Source: Cyanobium gracile_A | Lineage (GTDB): Bacteria; Cyanobacteriota; Cyanobacteriia; PCC-6307; Cyanobiaceae | DNA: 64,000 bases | Direction: 5' to 3' | Assembly: GCF_034931305.1 (NCBI RefSeq) | Contig: NZ_JAYGHY010000001.1 | Location: forward strand, 62,001 to 126,000 | Part shown: piece by piece, positions 17,581 to 26,233 of the stretch | Numbering within the stretch: position 1 is the stretch's first letter | Layout: each line of letters opens with the position of its first letter | Made by a program: the position numbers and the translations under genes | The notes under the pieces: model-generated | What the model was told of the DNA's origin: nothing | Databases searched by the model: none | The model's input: the letters and a program-made list of their open reading frames with translations, nothing else

Positions 17581-17993
17581 GCGGCGGCGCTGCACCCGCC
17601 GATGAGGAAACCCTGCTGCAGGCTGATCCCCGTCTGCAGCAGGCGGTGGCGGACTTCAACGCCGCCGACTGGTATGCCTGCCACGACGGCTTCGAGGCGC
17701 TGTGGCACGAGACCCAGGGACCCATGCGTCCCGTCCTCCAGGGCCTGCTGCAGATCGCTGTGGCCGAACTCCATCTGGAGAGGGACAACCGACGCGGTGC
17801 CACGGTGCTGATGGGGGAGGGACTCGGGCGTCTGCGCCGCTGCGACGATGAAGCCCTCGGTCTGGCCCTGGCTCCCGTACGCCAGCTGGCGGCCGAACGC
17901 CTCAACGCCCTGCAGCAGCAGGCCGACCTGGGTTCCCTGCCCCTGCCGCGGCTGGAACTGGCGCGGGCCGCTGGCACGTCGCCGGTACATTGA
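17577..17993 (+). CDS. DUF309 domain protein
   Basis: A 138-residue cytoplasmic helical protein. The family core is visible: ADWYACHDGFEALWHE at about residues 28-43, then QGLLQIAVAELH, and an Asn-Arg pair preceding the helix with GATVLMGEG. DUF309 has no firm biochemical role. The acidic and His residues in the helical core resemble a metal or small-ligand site, but this is inference. The TTG start at 17577 overlaps the typA stop (TTGA), and its own stop overlaps the lptA TTG start the same way. Translational coupling is likely. Confidence 0.8.
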   Translation: MSGGAAPADEETLLQADPRLQQAVADFNAADWYACHDGFEALWHETQGPMRPVLQGLLQIAVAELHLERDNRRGATVLMGEGLGRLRRCDDEALGLALAPVRQLAAERLNALQQQADLGSLPLPRLELARAAGTSPVH

Positions 17994-18496
17994 GCACACT
18001 CAAGGCCTCAACGATTTCTACCTTGACCCTGCCTCCACGCTCCCTGTTGTTCGTGCTCGCCGCAGGGCTGGCTGCCGCCGCCCTGCAGGTGATTCCGCCG
18101 CGCCCTGTCGCGGCCCAGGCACCAGCAGAAACGGCCCAGGCCCCCAGGGCGACAACAGCCGCCACGGGCATGGTCACGATCGAATCCGACAGGCAGCAGG
18201 CCGACAACCAGAACGGCATCGTCACCGCCACGGGCAACGTGCGCATCGTTTATGCCGACCGCGGCATGACGGCCACCTCGCGCCAGGCCCAGTACTTCAC
18301 CAATGAAGGGCGCCTGGTGCTCACCGGCGATGTTGACGTGATCGACACCGATGGCCAGCGCCTGCGAGCCGAGCGGCTTGTCTACCAGTTGGACAGCGAA
18401 CGCATGGTGGCGGAACCACCGGCCGGCAAGCAGGTCTTCAGCAAGTTCCGCCTGCAGCAGCAGGGGAGTGGCAAGACGGCCCCTGGCAAGCCGTGA
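17990..18496 (+). CDS. lptA: LptA/OstA-like periplasmic LPS-transport protein
   Basis: A periplasmic bridge protein carrying lipopolysaccharide toward the outer membrane. An N-terminal signal (hydrophobic stretch at about residues 18-36, cleavage likely after PVAAQA) precedes the OstA beta-jellyroll, with repeats such as VTIESDRQQAD and GNVRIVYADRGMTATS. The length of 168 residues fits a minimal LptA. The start is TTG 17990, overlapping the DUF309 stop; the stop overlaps the GTG start of lptB. The neighbours lptB and lptF support the assignment. Confidence 0.85.
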   Translation: MSTLKASTISTLTLPPRSLLFVLAAGLAAAALQVIPPRPVAAQAPAETAQAPRATTAATGMVTIESDRQQADNQNGIVTATGNVRIVYADRGMTATSRQAQYFTNEGRLVLTGDVDVIDTDGQRLRAERLVYQLDSERMVAEPPAGKQVFSKFRLQQQGSGKTAPGKP

Positions 18497-19221
18497 GCCT
18501 GGTACTGGAGAGGGTGGCCATCACCCTCGCAGGCCGTCCCCTGGTGAGCGATGTGAGCCTCGATCTCCATCCCGGTGAGGTGGTGGGGCTCCTGGGTCCG
18601 AACGGGGCCGGCAAGACCACCACCTTCAACCTGATCACCGGACTGCTCAGGCCCGACTGCGGCGAGGTGCTGCTGGATGGTGATTCCGTCGCCCATCTGC
18701 CGATGCCCCGCCGCGCCAGGCTGGGCATCGGCTACCTCCCCCAGGAGGCGAGCGTGTTCCGCCAGCTCAGCGTTCGCGACAACCTGATGCTGGCCCTGCA
18801 GGAGAGCGGCTCTGATCCGGCCGTACGTCGCCAGCGACTCGATGAGCTGATCAACGACTTCCATCTGGGCAGCTTTCAACATCGCCGCGGCTACCAGCTC
18901 TCCGGTGGCGAACGCCGCCGCTGTGAGGTGGCCAGGGCCCTGGCGGTGGGGAACCAGGGTCCCCGCTACCTGCTGCTCGATGAACCCTTCGCCGGGGTGG
19001 ATCCCATGGCCGTGGCCGACCTCCAGACCCTGATCGACAGCCTGCGCCATCGTCAGATGGGGGTGCTGATCACCGACCACAACGTGAGGGAGACCCTGGC
19101 GATCACTGACCGTGCCTACATCCTGGCCGATGGCAGGATTCTGGCCTCCGGTCCTTCCCTGTCGGTGGCCAACGATCCTTTGGTGCGGCGTCACTACCTT
19201 GGCGAGGGCTTTCAGCTTTGA
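18493..19221 (+). CDS. lptB: LPS export ABC transporter ATP-binding protein LptB
   Basis: The cytoplasmic ATPase that powers LPS extraction from the inner membrane. At 242 residues it is normal. Walker A is GPNGAGKTTT near residue 36, the Q-loop is PQEASVF, the ABC signature is LSGGERRR near 138, Walker B is LLLDEPFAGVDP and the H-loop is ITDHN. A GTG start at 18493 overlaps the lptA stop (GTGA), and its stop overlaps the TTG start of the permease gene. Gene order lptA-lptB-permease supports the function. Confidence 0.95.
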   Translation: MSLVLERVAITLAGRPLVSDVSLDLHPGEVVGLLGPNGAGKTTTFNLITGLLRPDCGEVLLDGDSVAHLPMPRRARLGIGYLPQEASVFRQLSVRDNLMLALQESGSDPAVRRQRLDELINDFHLGSFQHRRGYQLSGGERRRCEVARALAVGNQGPRYLLLDEPFAGVDPMAVADLQTLIDSLRHRQMGVLITDHNVRETLAITDRAYILADGRILASGPSLSVANDPLVRRHYLGEGFQL

Positions 19222-20438
19222 AAGGAGCTCTGCTGGACAAGCGCCCCACCTGGCTGCAGTTGCCCAGCCGCGAGCAGCTGCGGGACTGGAAGCGAACCCC
19301 GCGCTGGCGGGATCTGCCCCTGCTGGATCGCTGGTTGCTGCAGGAGCTGCTGGGCCCCCTGGTGTTCGGCATCGCCGCCTTCACCGCCGTCTCCCTGTCG
19401 GTGGGAGCCGTGTTCGAATTGGTGCGACGGGTCGCCGAATCCGGCCTGCCGCTGCTGGCGGCGGTGAAGGTGCTGTTGCTGCGGCTGCCCTCCTTCCTGG
19501 TGCTCTCCTTCCCGATGGCCACCCTGATGGCCACCCTGCTGGCCTACAGCCGCCTGTCGGGGAGCAGCGAACTGACCGCCTTGCGCAGCGTGGGCGTGAG
19601 CACCCGTCGCATGGTGCTGCCGGCGATGGCGCTGGCCCTGGTCATGACCCTGCTCACCTTCGTCTTCAACGACGCGATCGTGCCGCGGACCAATCTGGAA
19701 GCCACCAACAGCCTGGAGCGGGCCCTGGGCAAGGCCATCGCCACCGAGCAGAGCGACAACGCCCTGTATTCCCGCTTCGGCGACGCCAAGTTGCCTGACG
19801 GCGACTCGGTCAAAGTGCTGAGCCATATCTTTTTCGCCCGTAAGTTCATTAAGGGTGTGATGTTCGATGTGACATTGCTCGACTTCAGTCGTGAAGGGTA
19901 CCGCCAGATGCTGACGGCACTGATCGGAAAATGGAATGAAGAGAAGGGGATGTGGGAGTTCACGAATGGCCGCATCACCAACATCGATGTGGCCAGCGGT
20001 AGCACCACCTCTGCCAGGTTTGATCGCTACCTCTATCCCTTCACCCGCGATCCGATTGAGGTGGCGCAATTGCCCACCGATGCCAGCACCATGACCGTGG
20101 GTCAGGCGCTCACAGCGGAGCGGCTGTTGCTGGAAGCCAACAACACCAAGGAGGCGCGCCGGTTGCGGGTGCGCATTCAGGAGAAATTCGCCTTCCCGGC
20201 CATCTGCCTGGTGTTCGGGCTGATCGGCAGCAGCCTGGGGGTTCGGCCCAACTCGCGCACCAGTCGCAGCCAGGGTTTCGGCATCAGTGTGCTGCTGATC
20301 TTCGGCTACTACCTGATGTCCTTCATCTTCAGCTCCCTGGGCATTACGGGCACCCTGATGCCCTTTATGGCGGCCTGGTTGCCGGTGTTCATCGGTCTGG
20401 GCGGCGGGCTCTGGTTGCTGCGACAGGCCAGCCGCTGA
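19218..20438 (+). CDS. LptF/LptG-family LPS export permease
   Basis: An inner-membrane permease of the LptBFG complex, 406 residues. Hydrophobic segments appear near residues 45-70 and 95-120, followed by ones near 135-155. A periplasmic jellyroll of about 150 residues comes next, and three C-terminal segments follow. Family features include LDRWLLQELLGP at the first helix and FPMATLMATLLAYSRLSGSSE. The TTG start at 19218 overlaps the lptB stop. Only one permease is present here, as is common in cyanobacteria, so it may act as a homodimer or pair with a distant copy. I cannot separate LptF from LptG by eye. Confidence 0.9.
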   Translation: MKGALLDKRPTWLQLPSREQLRDWKRTPRWRDLPLLDRWLLQELLGPLVFGIAAFTAVSLSVGAVFELVRRVAESGLPLLAAVKVLLLRLPSFLVLSFPMATLMATLLAYSRLSGSSELTALRSVGVSTRRMVLPAMALALVMTLLTFVFNDAIVPRTNLEATNSLERALGKAIATEQSDNALYSRFGDAKLPDGDSVKVLSHIFFARKFIKGVMFDVTLLDFSREGYRQMLTALIGKWNEEKGMWEFTNGRITNIDVASGSTTSARFDRYLYPFTRDPIEVAQLPTDASTMTVGQALTAERLLLEANNTKEARRLRVRIQEKFAFPAICLVFGLIGSSLGVRPNSRTSRSQGFGISVLLIFGYYLMSFIFSSLGITGTLMPFMAAWLPVFIGLGGGLWLLRQASR

Positions 20439-20489
20439 GGCCCCAGCCGCCGGACGACACGGCAGAGTGGATCGGTTTCGCTGCGCTCT

Positions 20490-21404
20490 TTGGTGAACGA
20501 TCCGGTCATCGGTCTTGGTCTGGCGGCCTTCGCCCTGCTGCTGCTGGTCTTGCCCATCGCCTTCTGGTCCGTCAGCGGCGGCCGCAGCAACCCAGTGGTG
20601 AGGATCCTGGTGGCCTCCGCCAACCTCTGCCTCACGGCCCAGCTGGTGCTGCGCTGGTGGGAATCGGGCCACTTCCCGATCAGCAACCTCTACGAATCCC
20701 TCTGTTTCCTGGCCTGGGCCTGCACCCTCACCCAGCTGCTGGTGGAGCGCAGCTGGCCCAACCCCCTGGTGGCGGCGGCGGCCACGCCAATGGGCCTGGG
20801 CTGTGTGGCCTTCGCCAGCTTTGCCCTGCCCGATCGCCTTCAGGAAGCCTCACCCCTGGTGCCGGCGTTGCGCTCCAGCTGGCTGGTGATGCACGTCAGC
20901 GTGATCATGGTCAGCTATGCGGCCCTGCTGGTGGGCTCCCTGCTCTCGGTGGCCGTGCTGTTCGTCGACCGTAACGAGGATCTGGAACTGCGCAGCAGCT
21001 CGATCGGCAGTGGCGGCTACCGCCAGGCCCGGCTGGCCAGCGACGGCCCCGGCGCCATGGCCCTCAGCAGCAGCAGCTTCCGCATCAGTGAACAGCTCGA
21101 CAGCCTCAGCTACCGCACGATCACGGTGGGCTTCCTGCTGCTGTCGGTGGGGCTGGTGAGTGGGGCGGTCTGGGCAAATGAGGCCTGGGGCAGCTGGTGG
21201 AGCTGGGATCCCAAGGAAACCTGGGCCCTGATCTGCTGGCTGGTGTACGCGGCCTACCTGCACACCCGCCTGATCCGGGGCTGGCAGGGGCGTCGCCCGG
21301 CGATTGTGGCCTCCGCCGGCCTGGTGGTGATCGCCGTCTGCTACATCGGCGTGAATCTGCTCGGTATCGGCCTGCACAGCTACGGCTGGTTCCTGGGCAG
21401 CTGA
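20490..21404 (+). CDS. ccsA: Cytochrome c biogenesis protein CcsA (system II)
   Basis: A membrane component of the system II (CcsA-CcsB) heme export and ligation machinery that matures cytochrome f, c6 and c550. It has 304 residues and about eight hydrophobic segments. The tryptophan-rich WWD heme-binding signature, WGSWWSWDPKETWALI, is near residue 232. The conserved His before the last helix is in IGLHSYGWF. The start is TTG 20490 or the following GTG 20493. It lies 51 nt after the LPS permease on the same strand. The partner CcsB (Ccs1) is not in the window. Naming of CcsA and CcsB is swapped in some annotations. Confidence 0.92.
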   Translation: MVNDPVIGLGLAAFALLLLVLPIAFWSVSGGRSNPVVRILVASANLCLTAQLVLRWWESGHFPISNLYESLCFLAWACTLTQLLVERSWPNPLVAAAATPMGLGCVAFASFALPDRLQEASPLVPALRSSWLVMHVSVIMVSYAALLVGSLLSVAVLFVDRNEDLELRSSSIGSGGYRQARLASDGPGAMALSSSSFRISEQLDSLSYRTITVGFLLLSVGLVSGAVWANEAWGSWWSWDPKETWALICWLVYAAYLHTRLIRGWQGRRPAIVASAGLVVIAVCYIGVNLLGIGLHSYGWFLGS

Positions 21405-21412
21405 GCAGCAGC

Positions 21413-21443
21413 GGGGGGGCGGGGCCTTCAGGGCAGCCCCCCC
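21413..21443. terminator. GC-only hairpin between convergent ccsA and rpe
   Basis: An 8-bp perfect stem (seven G then C, matched by G then seven C) with a 15-nt loop fills the 45-nt gap between the converging ccsA and rpe genes. There is no T-tract on either strand, so this is a candidate bidirectional stop or mRNA 3'-end stabiliser, not a canonical intrinsic terminator. Confidence 0.4.
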
Positions 21444-21449
21444 TCAGAC

Positions 21450-22133
21450 TCAGACCAGCGCCGGTTCGGGGCGGCGGCTGTTGCGGATGCCGGTGATGGC
21501 CTCGGCGTAGTCGGCGTGGCCGAAGACCCCGGAGCCGCTGACGATGGCGTTGGCGCCGGCCTCGATCACCTGCCAGGCGTTGCTGCCCTTGACGCCACCA
21601 TCCACTTCGATCCAGGGATCAAGGCCGCGCTCGTCACAGAGGCGCCGCAGCTGGCGGATCTTCTCCACCTGGGAGGGGATGAAGCTCTGGCCGCCGAAGC
21701 CGGGGTTGACGCTCATGATCAGCACCAGATCACAGAGCTCCAGGCAGTACTCGAGGGTGTCGAGGGGGGTGCTTGGGTTGAGCACGGCACCGGCCATCTT
21801 GCCCAGGTCCTTGATCTGGCTGAGGTTGCGGTGCAGGTGGGGGCAGGCCTCCACCTGGACGCTGATGATGTCGGCACCGGCCTTGGCGAAATCCGCCACA
21901 TAGCGTTCGGGCTCGACGATCATCAGGTGAACGTCCAGGGGCTTGGCCGTCACCGGCCGCAGCGCCTCGACAATCAATGGGCCGATGGTGATGTTGGGCA
22001 CGAAGCGGCCGTCCATCACATCCACATGGATCCAGTCGGCACCGGCGGCATCGACGGCCCGCACGTCGTCACCGAGGCGGGAGAAGTCGGCGGAGAGGAT
22101 CGACGGGGAGATCACCAGGGGCTTGGTGCTCAT
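21450..22133 (-). CDS. rpe: Ribulose-phosphate 3-epimerase
   Basis: Interconverts ribulose 5-phosphate and xylulose 5-phosphate in the Calvin and pentose phosphate pathways. A 227-residue TIM barrel with PSILSADFSRLG, metal-ligand motif HVDVMDGRFVPN, VHLMI, SVNPGFGGQSF and VDGGV; all are diagnostic. The start at ATG 22133 is set by the conserved N-terminus, although the frame remains open far upstream. It is divergent from glpX, another Calvin cycle gene, with about 200 nt between them, so shared regulation is possible. Confidence 0.97.
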   Translation of the reverse strand: MSTKPLVISPSILSADFSRLGDDVRAVDAAGADWIHVDVMDGRFVPNITIGPLIVEALRPVTAKPLDVHLMIVEPERYVADFAKAGADIISVQVEACPHLHRNLSQIKDLGKMAGAVLNPSTPLDTLEYCLELCDLVLIMSVNPGFGGQSFIPSQVEKIRQLRRLCDERGLDPWIEVDGGVKGSNAWQVIEAGANAIVSGSGVFGHADYAEAITGIRNSRRPEPALV

Positions 22134-22337
22134 GGACAGCCACCGCAGCGGAAGAATGAAGCGATTGTAAGGAGCGGCCCACCGTGGGGCTTCCGAGGGC
22201 CTCCCGGGCGCGCTGATACGATGGCCCCGCTTCGACTCCGAGAGGCCTTGCAGCGGCTGGATCTTTCCCCGCTTTGGCTGCGGTCCGCCTCCGGCGTGCC
22301 GGCCCCTCGTTGAGGCCCCTCCCCCCGCCGGACCGTT

Positions 22338-23342
22338 GTGGATCGCACTCTCATCCAGGAACTGCTCGAAGTCGTCGAGCAGGCCGCCATCGCCTCTGCC
22401 CACCTGACAGGGCTCGGCAAGAAGGACGAAGCCGATGCCGCTGCCGTGGAGGCGATGCGCACCCGCATGGGCAGCATCGCCATGCAGGGCCGCATCGTTA
22501 TCGGTGAGGGCGAGCGGGATGAAGCTCCGATGCTCTACATCGGCGAGGAAGTGGGCAGCGGCACCGGTCCCGGCGTTGATTTCGCCGTGGATCCCTGCGA
22601 AGGCACCAACCTCTGCGCCAATGCCCAGGACGGCTCGATGGCCGTGCTGGCCGCCAGCGACCGCGGTGGCCTCTTCTACGCCCCCGACTTCTACATGAAG
22701 AAGCTGGCGGCGCCGCCGGCCGCCAAGGGCAAGGTGGACATCCGCAAAAGCGCCACCGAAAACATCGCCATCCTGAGCGAGGTCCTGGGCCTGGCCCCCA
22801 GCGAACTCACCATCGTGGTGATGGACCGCGCTCGCCACAAGGGCCTGATCGCCGAGATCCGCGCCACCGGCGCCCGGGTCAAGCCGATCAGTGACGGCGA
22901 CGTGCAGGCCGCGATCGCCTGCGGCTTCGCCGGCACCGGCACCCATTGCCTGATGGGCATCGGCGCCGCCCCCGAGGGTGTGATCTCCGCCGCCGCCCTG
23001 CGCTGCCTCGGCGGCCACTTCCAGGGCCAGCTGGTGTACGACCCCGCCGTCGCCCAGACCAGCGAGTGGGCCGATTACACCAAGGAGGGCAACATCGCCC
23101 GCCTCAACGACATGGGCATCACCGACGTTGACAAGGTCTATGAGGCCGAGGAACTGGCCTCCGGCGAGAACGTGGTCTTCGCCGGCAGCGGCATCACCCC
23201 TGGTCTGTTGTTCAAGGGCGTCGTGTTCGAGGCGGATTGCACCCGCACCAGCAGCCTGATCATCAGCTCCCTCGACCGCAGCGCCCGCTTCACCGATACG
23301 GTGCATATCAAGGAGGGCGCCAAGAGCATCGCCCTGCGCTGA
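22338..23342 (+). CDS. glpX: Fructose-1,6-/sedoheptulose-1,7-bisphosphatase class II
   Basis: In cyanobacteria the class II enzyme hydrolyses both FBP and SBP in the Calvin cycle. It has 334 residues, with the metal site motifs GEGERDEAPML and VDPCEGTNLCA, DGSMAVLA, and GGHFQGQLVYDP. The start is GTG 22338 (protein begins VDRTLIQELLE), consistent with the family. It is followed 34 nt later by hemA on the same strand and is divergent from rpe. Confidence 0.97.
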   Translation: MDRTLIQELLEVVEQAAIASAHLTGLGKKDEADAAAVEAMRTRMGSIAMQGRIVIGEGERDEAPMLYIGEEVGSGTGPGVDFAVDPCEGTNLCANAQDGSMAVLAASDRGGLFYAPDFYMKKLAAPPAAKGKVDIRKSATENIAILSEVLGLAPSELTIVVMDRARHKGLIAEIRATGARVKPISDGDVQAAIACGFAGTGTHCLMGIGAAPEGVISAAALRCLGGHFQGQLVYDPAVAQTSEWADYTKEGNIARLNDMGITDVDKVYEAEELASGENVVFAGSGITPGLLFKGVVFEADCTRTSSLIISSLDRSARFTDTVHIKEGAKSIALR

Positions 23343-23376
23343 ATCCACCAGAGCCCGGACCTCGGAGCCCGCCTGC

Positions 23377-24687
23377 ATGCACATCGCCGTCGTCGGTCTG
23401 AGCCATCGCACGGCTCCGGTGGAGATCCGCGAGCGCCTGAGCATCCCCGAGCAGACCATGGAGGACTCCCTCCAGCGTCTGCGCTCGGATGAGCAGGTGA
23501 TCGAGGCCTCGATCCTGAGCACCTGCAACCGGCTCGAGATCTACACCCTGCTGCGCCATCCCGAACGGGGCATCAGCGCCGTCGGCGACTTCCTCAGCCA
23601 GCAGTCAGGGCTGGCGGTGGAGGAGCTGCGCCCCCATCTGTTCACCTACCACCACGAGGAAGCTGTGGGCCACCTGCTGCGGGTGGCCGCCGGCCTCGAC
23701 AGCCTGGTGCTCGGGGAGGGTCAGATCCTTTCCCAGGTGAAGAAGATGGTGCGCCTGGGTCAGGAGCACCGCTCCGTGGGGCCGATCCTCAACCGCCTGC
23801 TCAACCAGGCGGTGAGCACCGGCAAGCGGGTCCGCACCGAGACCAACCTGGGCACCGGGGCGGTGTCGATCAGTTCGGCGGCCGTCGAGCTGGCCCAGCT
23901 CAAGGTGGGCCAGGCCCGCGGCCGGGACGAACTGGTCCCCCTCGATCAGGAACAGGTGGCGGTGGTGGGGGCCGGCCGGATGGCCCGGCTGCTGCTGCAG
24001 CACCTCCAGGCCAAAGGTTGCCGGGGCGTGGTGGTGCTCAACCGCACCGTCTCCCGGGCCGAAGCCCTGGCCGCCGATTTCCCCACCCTGCCGGTGCAGT
24101 GCCGTCCCCTGGACGACCTTGACCACTGCCTGAGCACCTGCTCGCTGGTGTTCACCAGCACCGGCGCCGAGGAGCCGATCATCACGGCCCGCCGGCTGGA
24201 GGGGCTGAACCGCCGCTCCAGCCTCATGCTCATCGACATCGGTGTGCCCCGCAACATCAGTGCGGATGCGGCGGAGCTGCCGGGGGTCGACAGTTTCGAC
24301 GTCGACGATCTCCAGGAGGTGGTGGCCCGCAACCAGGAGGCGCGCCGGGAGATGGCCGCCGAGGCCGAAGGGCTCCTGGCCGAGGAATCGCGCCTGTTCC
24401 TGGAATGGTGGGACGGCCTCGAGGCGGTGCCCCTGGTCAACCGGTTGCGTCTCCAGCTGGAGGACATCCGCGAACAGGAGCTCCAGAAGGCCCTGAGTCG
24501 CATGGGCCCCGACCTCTCCGCCCGGGAGCGGAAGGTGGTCGAAGCCCTCAGTAAGGGGATCATCAACAAGATCCTGCACACGCCGGTCACCAAGCTCCGG
24601 GCCCCCCAGCCCCGCCAGCAGCGCCTGGCGTCGATGGGGGTGCTGAGCGATCTGTTCGAGCTTCACGACGACCCACCGGAGGCCTGA
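23377..24687 (+). CDS. hemA: Glutamyl-tRNA reductase
   Basis: Catalyses the first committed step of tetrapyrrole synthesis, reducing Glu-tRNA to glutamate-1-semialdehyde with NADPH. It has 436 residues. The catalytic Cys50 is in STCNRLEIY, LGEGQILSQVK is conserved, the NADPH motif is VGAGRMA, and a C-terminal dimerisation helix is present. ATG 23377. It follows glpX by 34 nt and precedes glgC, an arrangement familiar from marine and freshwater Synechococcus. Supplies heme, chlorophyll and bilins for products such as ApcD. Confidence 0.97.
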   Translation: MHIAVVGLSHRTAPVEIRERLSIPEQTMEDSLQRLRSDEQVIEASILSTCNRLEIYTLLRHPERGISAVGDFLSQQSGLAVEELRPHLFTYHHEEAVGHLLRVAAGLDSLVLGEGQILSQVKKMVRLGQEHRSVGPILNRLLNQAVSTGKRVRTETNLGTGAVSISSAAVELAQLKVGQARGRDELVPLDQEQVAVVGAGRMARLLLQHLQAKGCRGVVVLNRTVSRAEALAADFPTLPVQCRPLDDLDHCLSTCSLVFTSTGAEEPIITARRLEGLNRRSSLMLIDIGVPRNISADAAELPGVDSFDVDDLQEVVARNQEARREMAAEAEGLLAEESRLFLEWWDGLEAVPLVNRLRLQLEDIREQELQKALSRMGPDLSARERKVVEALSKGIINKILHTPVTKLRAPQPRQQRLASMGVLSDLFELHDDPPEA

Positions 24688-24824
24688 GCCCCCGTCCCCG
24701 GGATCACCCGGCCCCAGCCCAATCCACCACTGCAACGGAACATGAACCGAGTTGCCGCCGCGGGGCGCTCCGCGTCACCACGCTCCAGTACGGTCTGGCC
24801 AGCCAAGGACCGAGGACTGGGCTC

Positions 24825-26120
24825 ATGAAACGCGTTCTGGCCATCATTCTGGGAGGCGGAGCGGGAACGCGTCTCTACCCCCTGACCAAGATGCGGGCCA
24901 AGCCCGCTGTGCCTCTCGCGGGCAAGTACCGCCTGATCGATATTCCCATCAGCAACTGCATCAACTCGGAGATCAACAAGATCTACGTGTTGACCCAGTT
25001 CAACAGCGCTTCGCTCAACCGTCACCTGACGATGAGCTACAACCTTTCGGCCGGTTTCGGCCAGGGGTTCGTGGAGGTGCTGGCCGCCCAGCAGACCCCC
25101 GACAGCCCCAGTTGGTTCGAAGGCACCGCCGACGCGGTGCGCAAGTACCAGTGGCTGTTCCAGGAGTGGGACGTCGACCACTACCTGATCCTTTCCGGGG
25201 ACCAGCTCTACCGGATGGATTACAGCAAGTTCGTGCAGCACCACATCGATTGCGGTGCCGACCTGACCGTCGGTGCCCTGCCGGTGGATGGGGCCCAGGC
25301 GGAAGGCTTCGGCCTGATGCGCACCTCCTCCGACGGCCGCATCCTGGAGTTCAGCGAGAAGCCCAAGGGGCAGGCCCTCGAGGCGATGCGGGTCAACACC
25401 GAAAGCCTGGGCCTGTCGGCTGAAGAGGCCGTCAAGCGGCCCTACCTGGCGTCGATGGGGATTTACGTCTTCAACCGCAACACCCTGTTCAACCTGCTGG
25501 CCAGCAACCCGGAGTCCACGGATTTCGGCAAGGAGATCATCCCCACCTCCCTGCGGGAAGGGGACCACCTCCAGACCTTCCTCTTCGACGACTACTGGGA
25601 GGACATCGGCACGATCGGGGCGTTCTACGAGGCCAACCTGGCCCTCACCGATCAGCCCAACCCGGCCTTCTCCTTCTACGACGAGAAGTTCCCCATCTAC
25701 ACCCGTCCCCGCTACCTGCCCCCCAGCAAGCTGCAGGACGCCCAGGTCACCCAGTCGATCATCGGCGAAGGCTCCCTGCTCAAGGCCTGCAGCATCCACC
25801 ACTGCGTCCTGGGGGTCCGCTCCCGGGTGGAAGACGAGGTGGTGCTCCAGGACACCCTGGTGATGGGCGCCGACTTCTTCGAGTCGTCGGAGGAGCGGCT
25901 GGTGCTGCGCGAGCGGGGTGGCACCCCGATCGGCGTGGGACGCGGCACCACGGTCAAGGGGGCCATCCTCGACAAGAACGTGCGCATCGGCCGCGACGTC
26001 ACCATCGTCAACAAGGACCGGGTGGAGGAGGCCGACCGACCGGAGCTGAATTTCTACATCCGCAACGGGATCGTGGTGGTGGTGAAAAACGGCACCATCG
26101 CCGACGGCACGGTCATCTGA
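24825..26120 (+). CDS. glgC: Glucose-1-phosphate adenylyltransferase
   Basis: Makes ADP-glucose for glycogen synthesis; usually activated by 3-phosphoglycerate. It has 431 residues, with the nucleotide-binding motif GGGAGTRLYPLTKMRAKPAV, the conserved SNCINSEINKIYVLTQFNS block, the catalytic region LSGDQLYRMDY, and a C-terminal left-handed beta-helix. The C-terminal Lys in the DKNVRIG block is present. ATG 24825, 137 nt after hemA, long enough for its own promoter. gnd follows 113 nt later. Confidence 0.97.
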   Translation: MKRVLAIILGGGAGTRLYPLTKMRAKPAVPLAGKYRLIDIPISNCINSEINKIYVLTQFNSASLNRHLTMSYNLSAGFGQGFVEVLAAQQTPDSPSWFEGTADAVRKYQWLFQEWDVDHYLILSGDQLYRMDYSKFVQHHIDCGADLTVGALPVDGAQAEGFGLMRTSSDGRILEFSEKPKGQALEAMRVNTESLGLSAEEAVKRPYLASMGIYVFNRNTLFNLLASNPESTDFGKEIIPTSLREGDHLQTFLFDDYWEDIGTIGAFYEANLALTDQPNPAFSFYDEKFPIYTRPRYLPPSKLQDAQVTQSIIGEGSLLKACSIHHCVLGVRSRVEDEVVLQDTLVMGADFFESSEERLVLRERGGTPIGVGRGTTVKGAILDKNVRIGRDVTIVNKDRVEEADRPELNFYIRNGIVVVVKNGTIADGTVI

Positions 26121-26233
26121 AGCCCGCTTCGGGGGGAGGGCTGGGCCAGCAGTTGCTGACATCCCTCCCCAGGACACCGACGAGCCGCCGACCGCTGGCC
26201 ACACTGCCAACGAATCAAGGGAACCTCGGTCCT

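Noticed and set aside
22134..23528. Upstream extension of the rpe reading frame as a much larger fusion protein
   Set aside because: The extension is antisense to glpX and hemA and lacks motifs; rpe homologs start at 22133.
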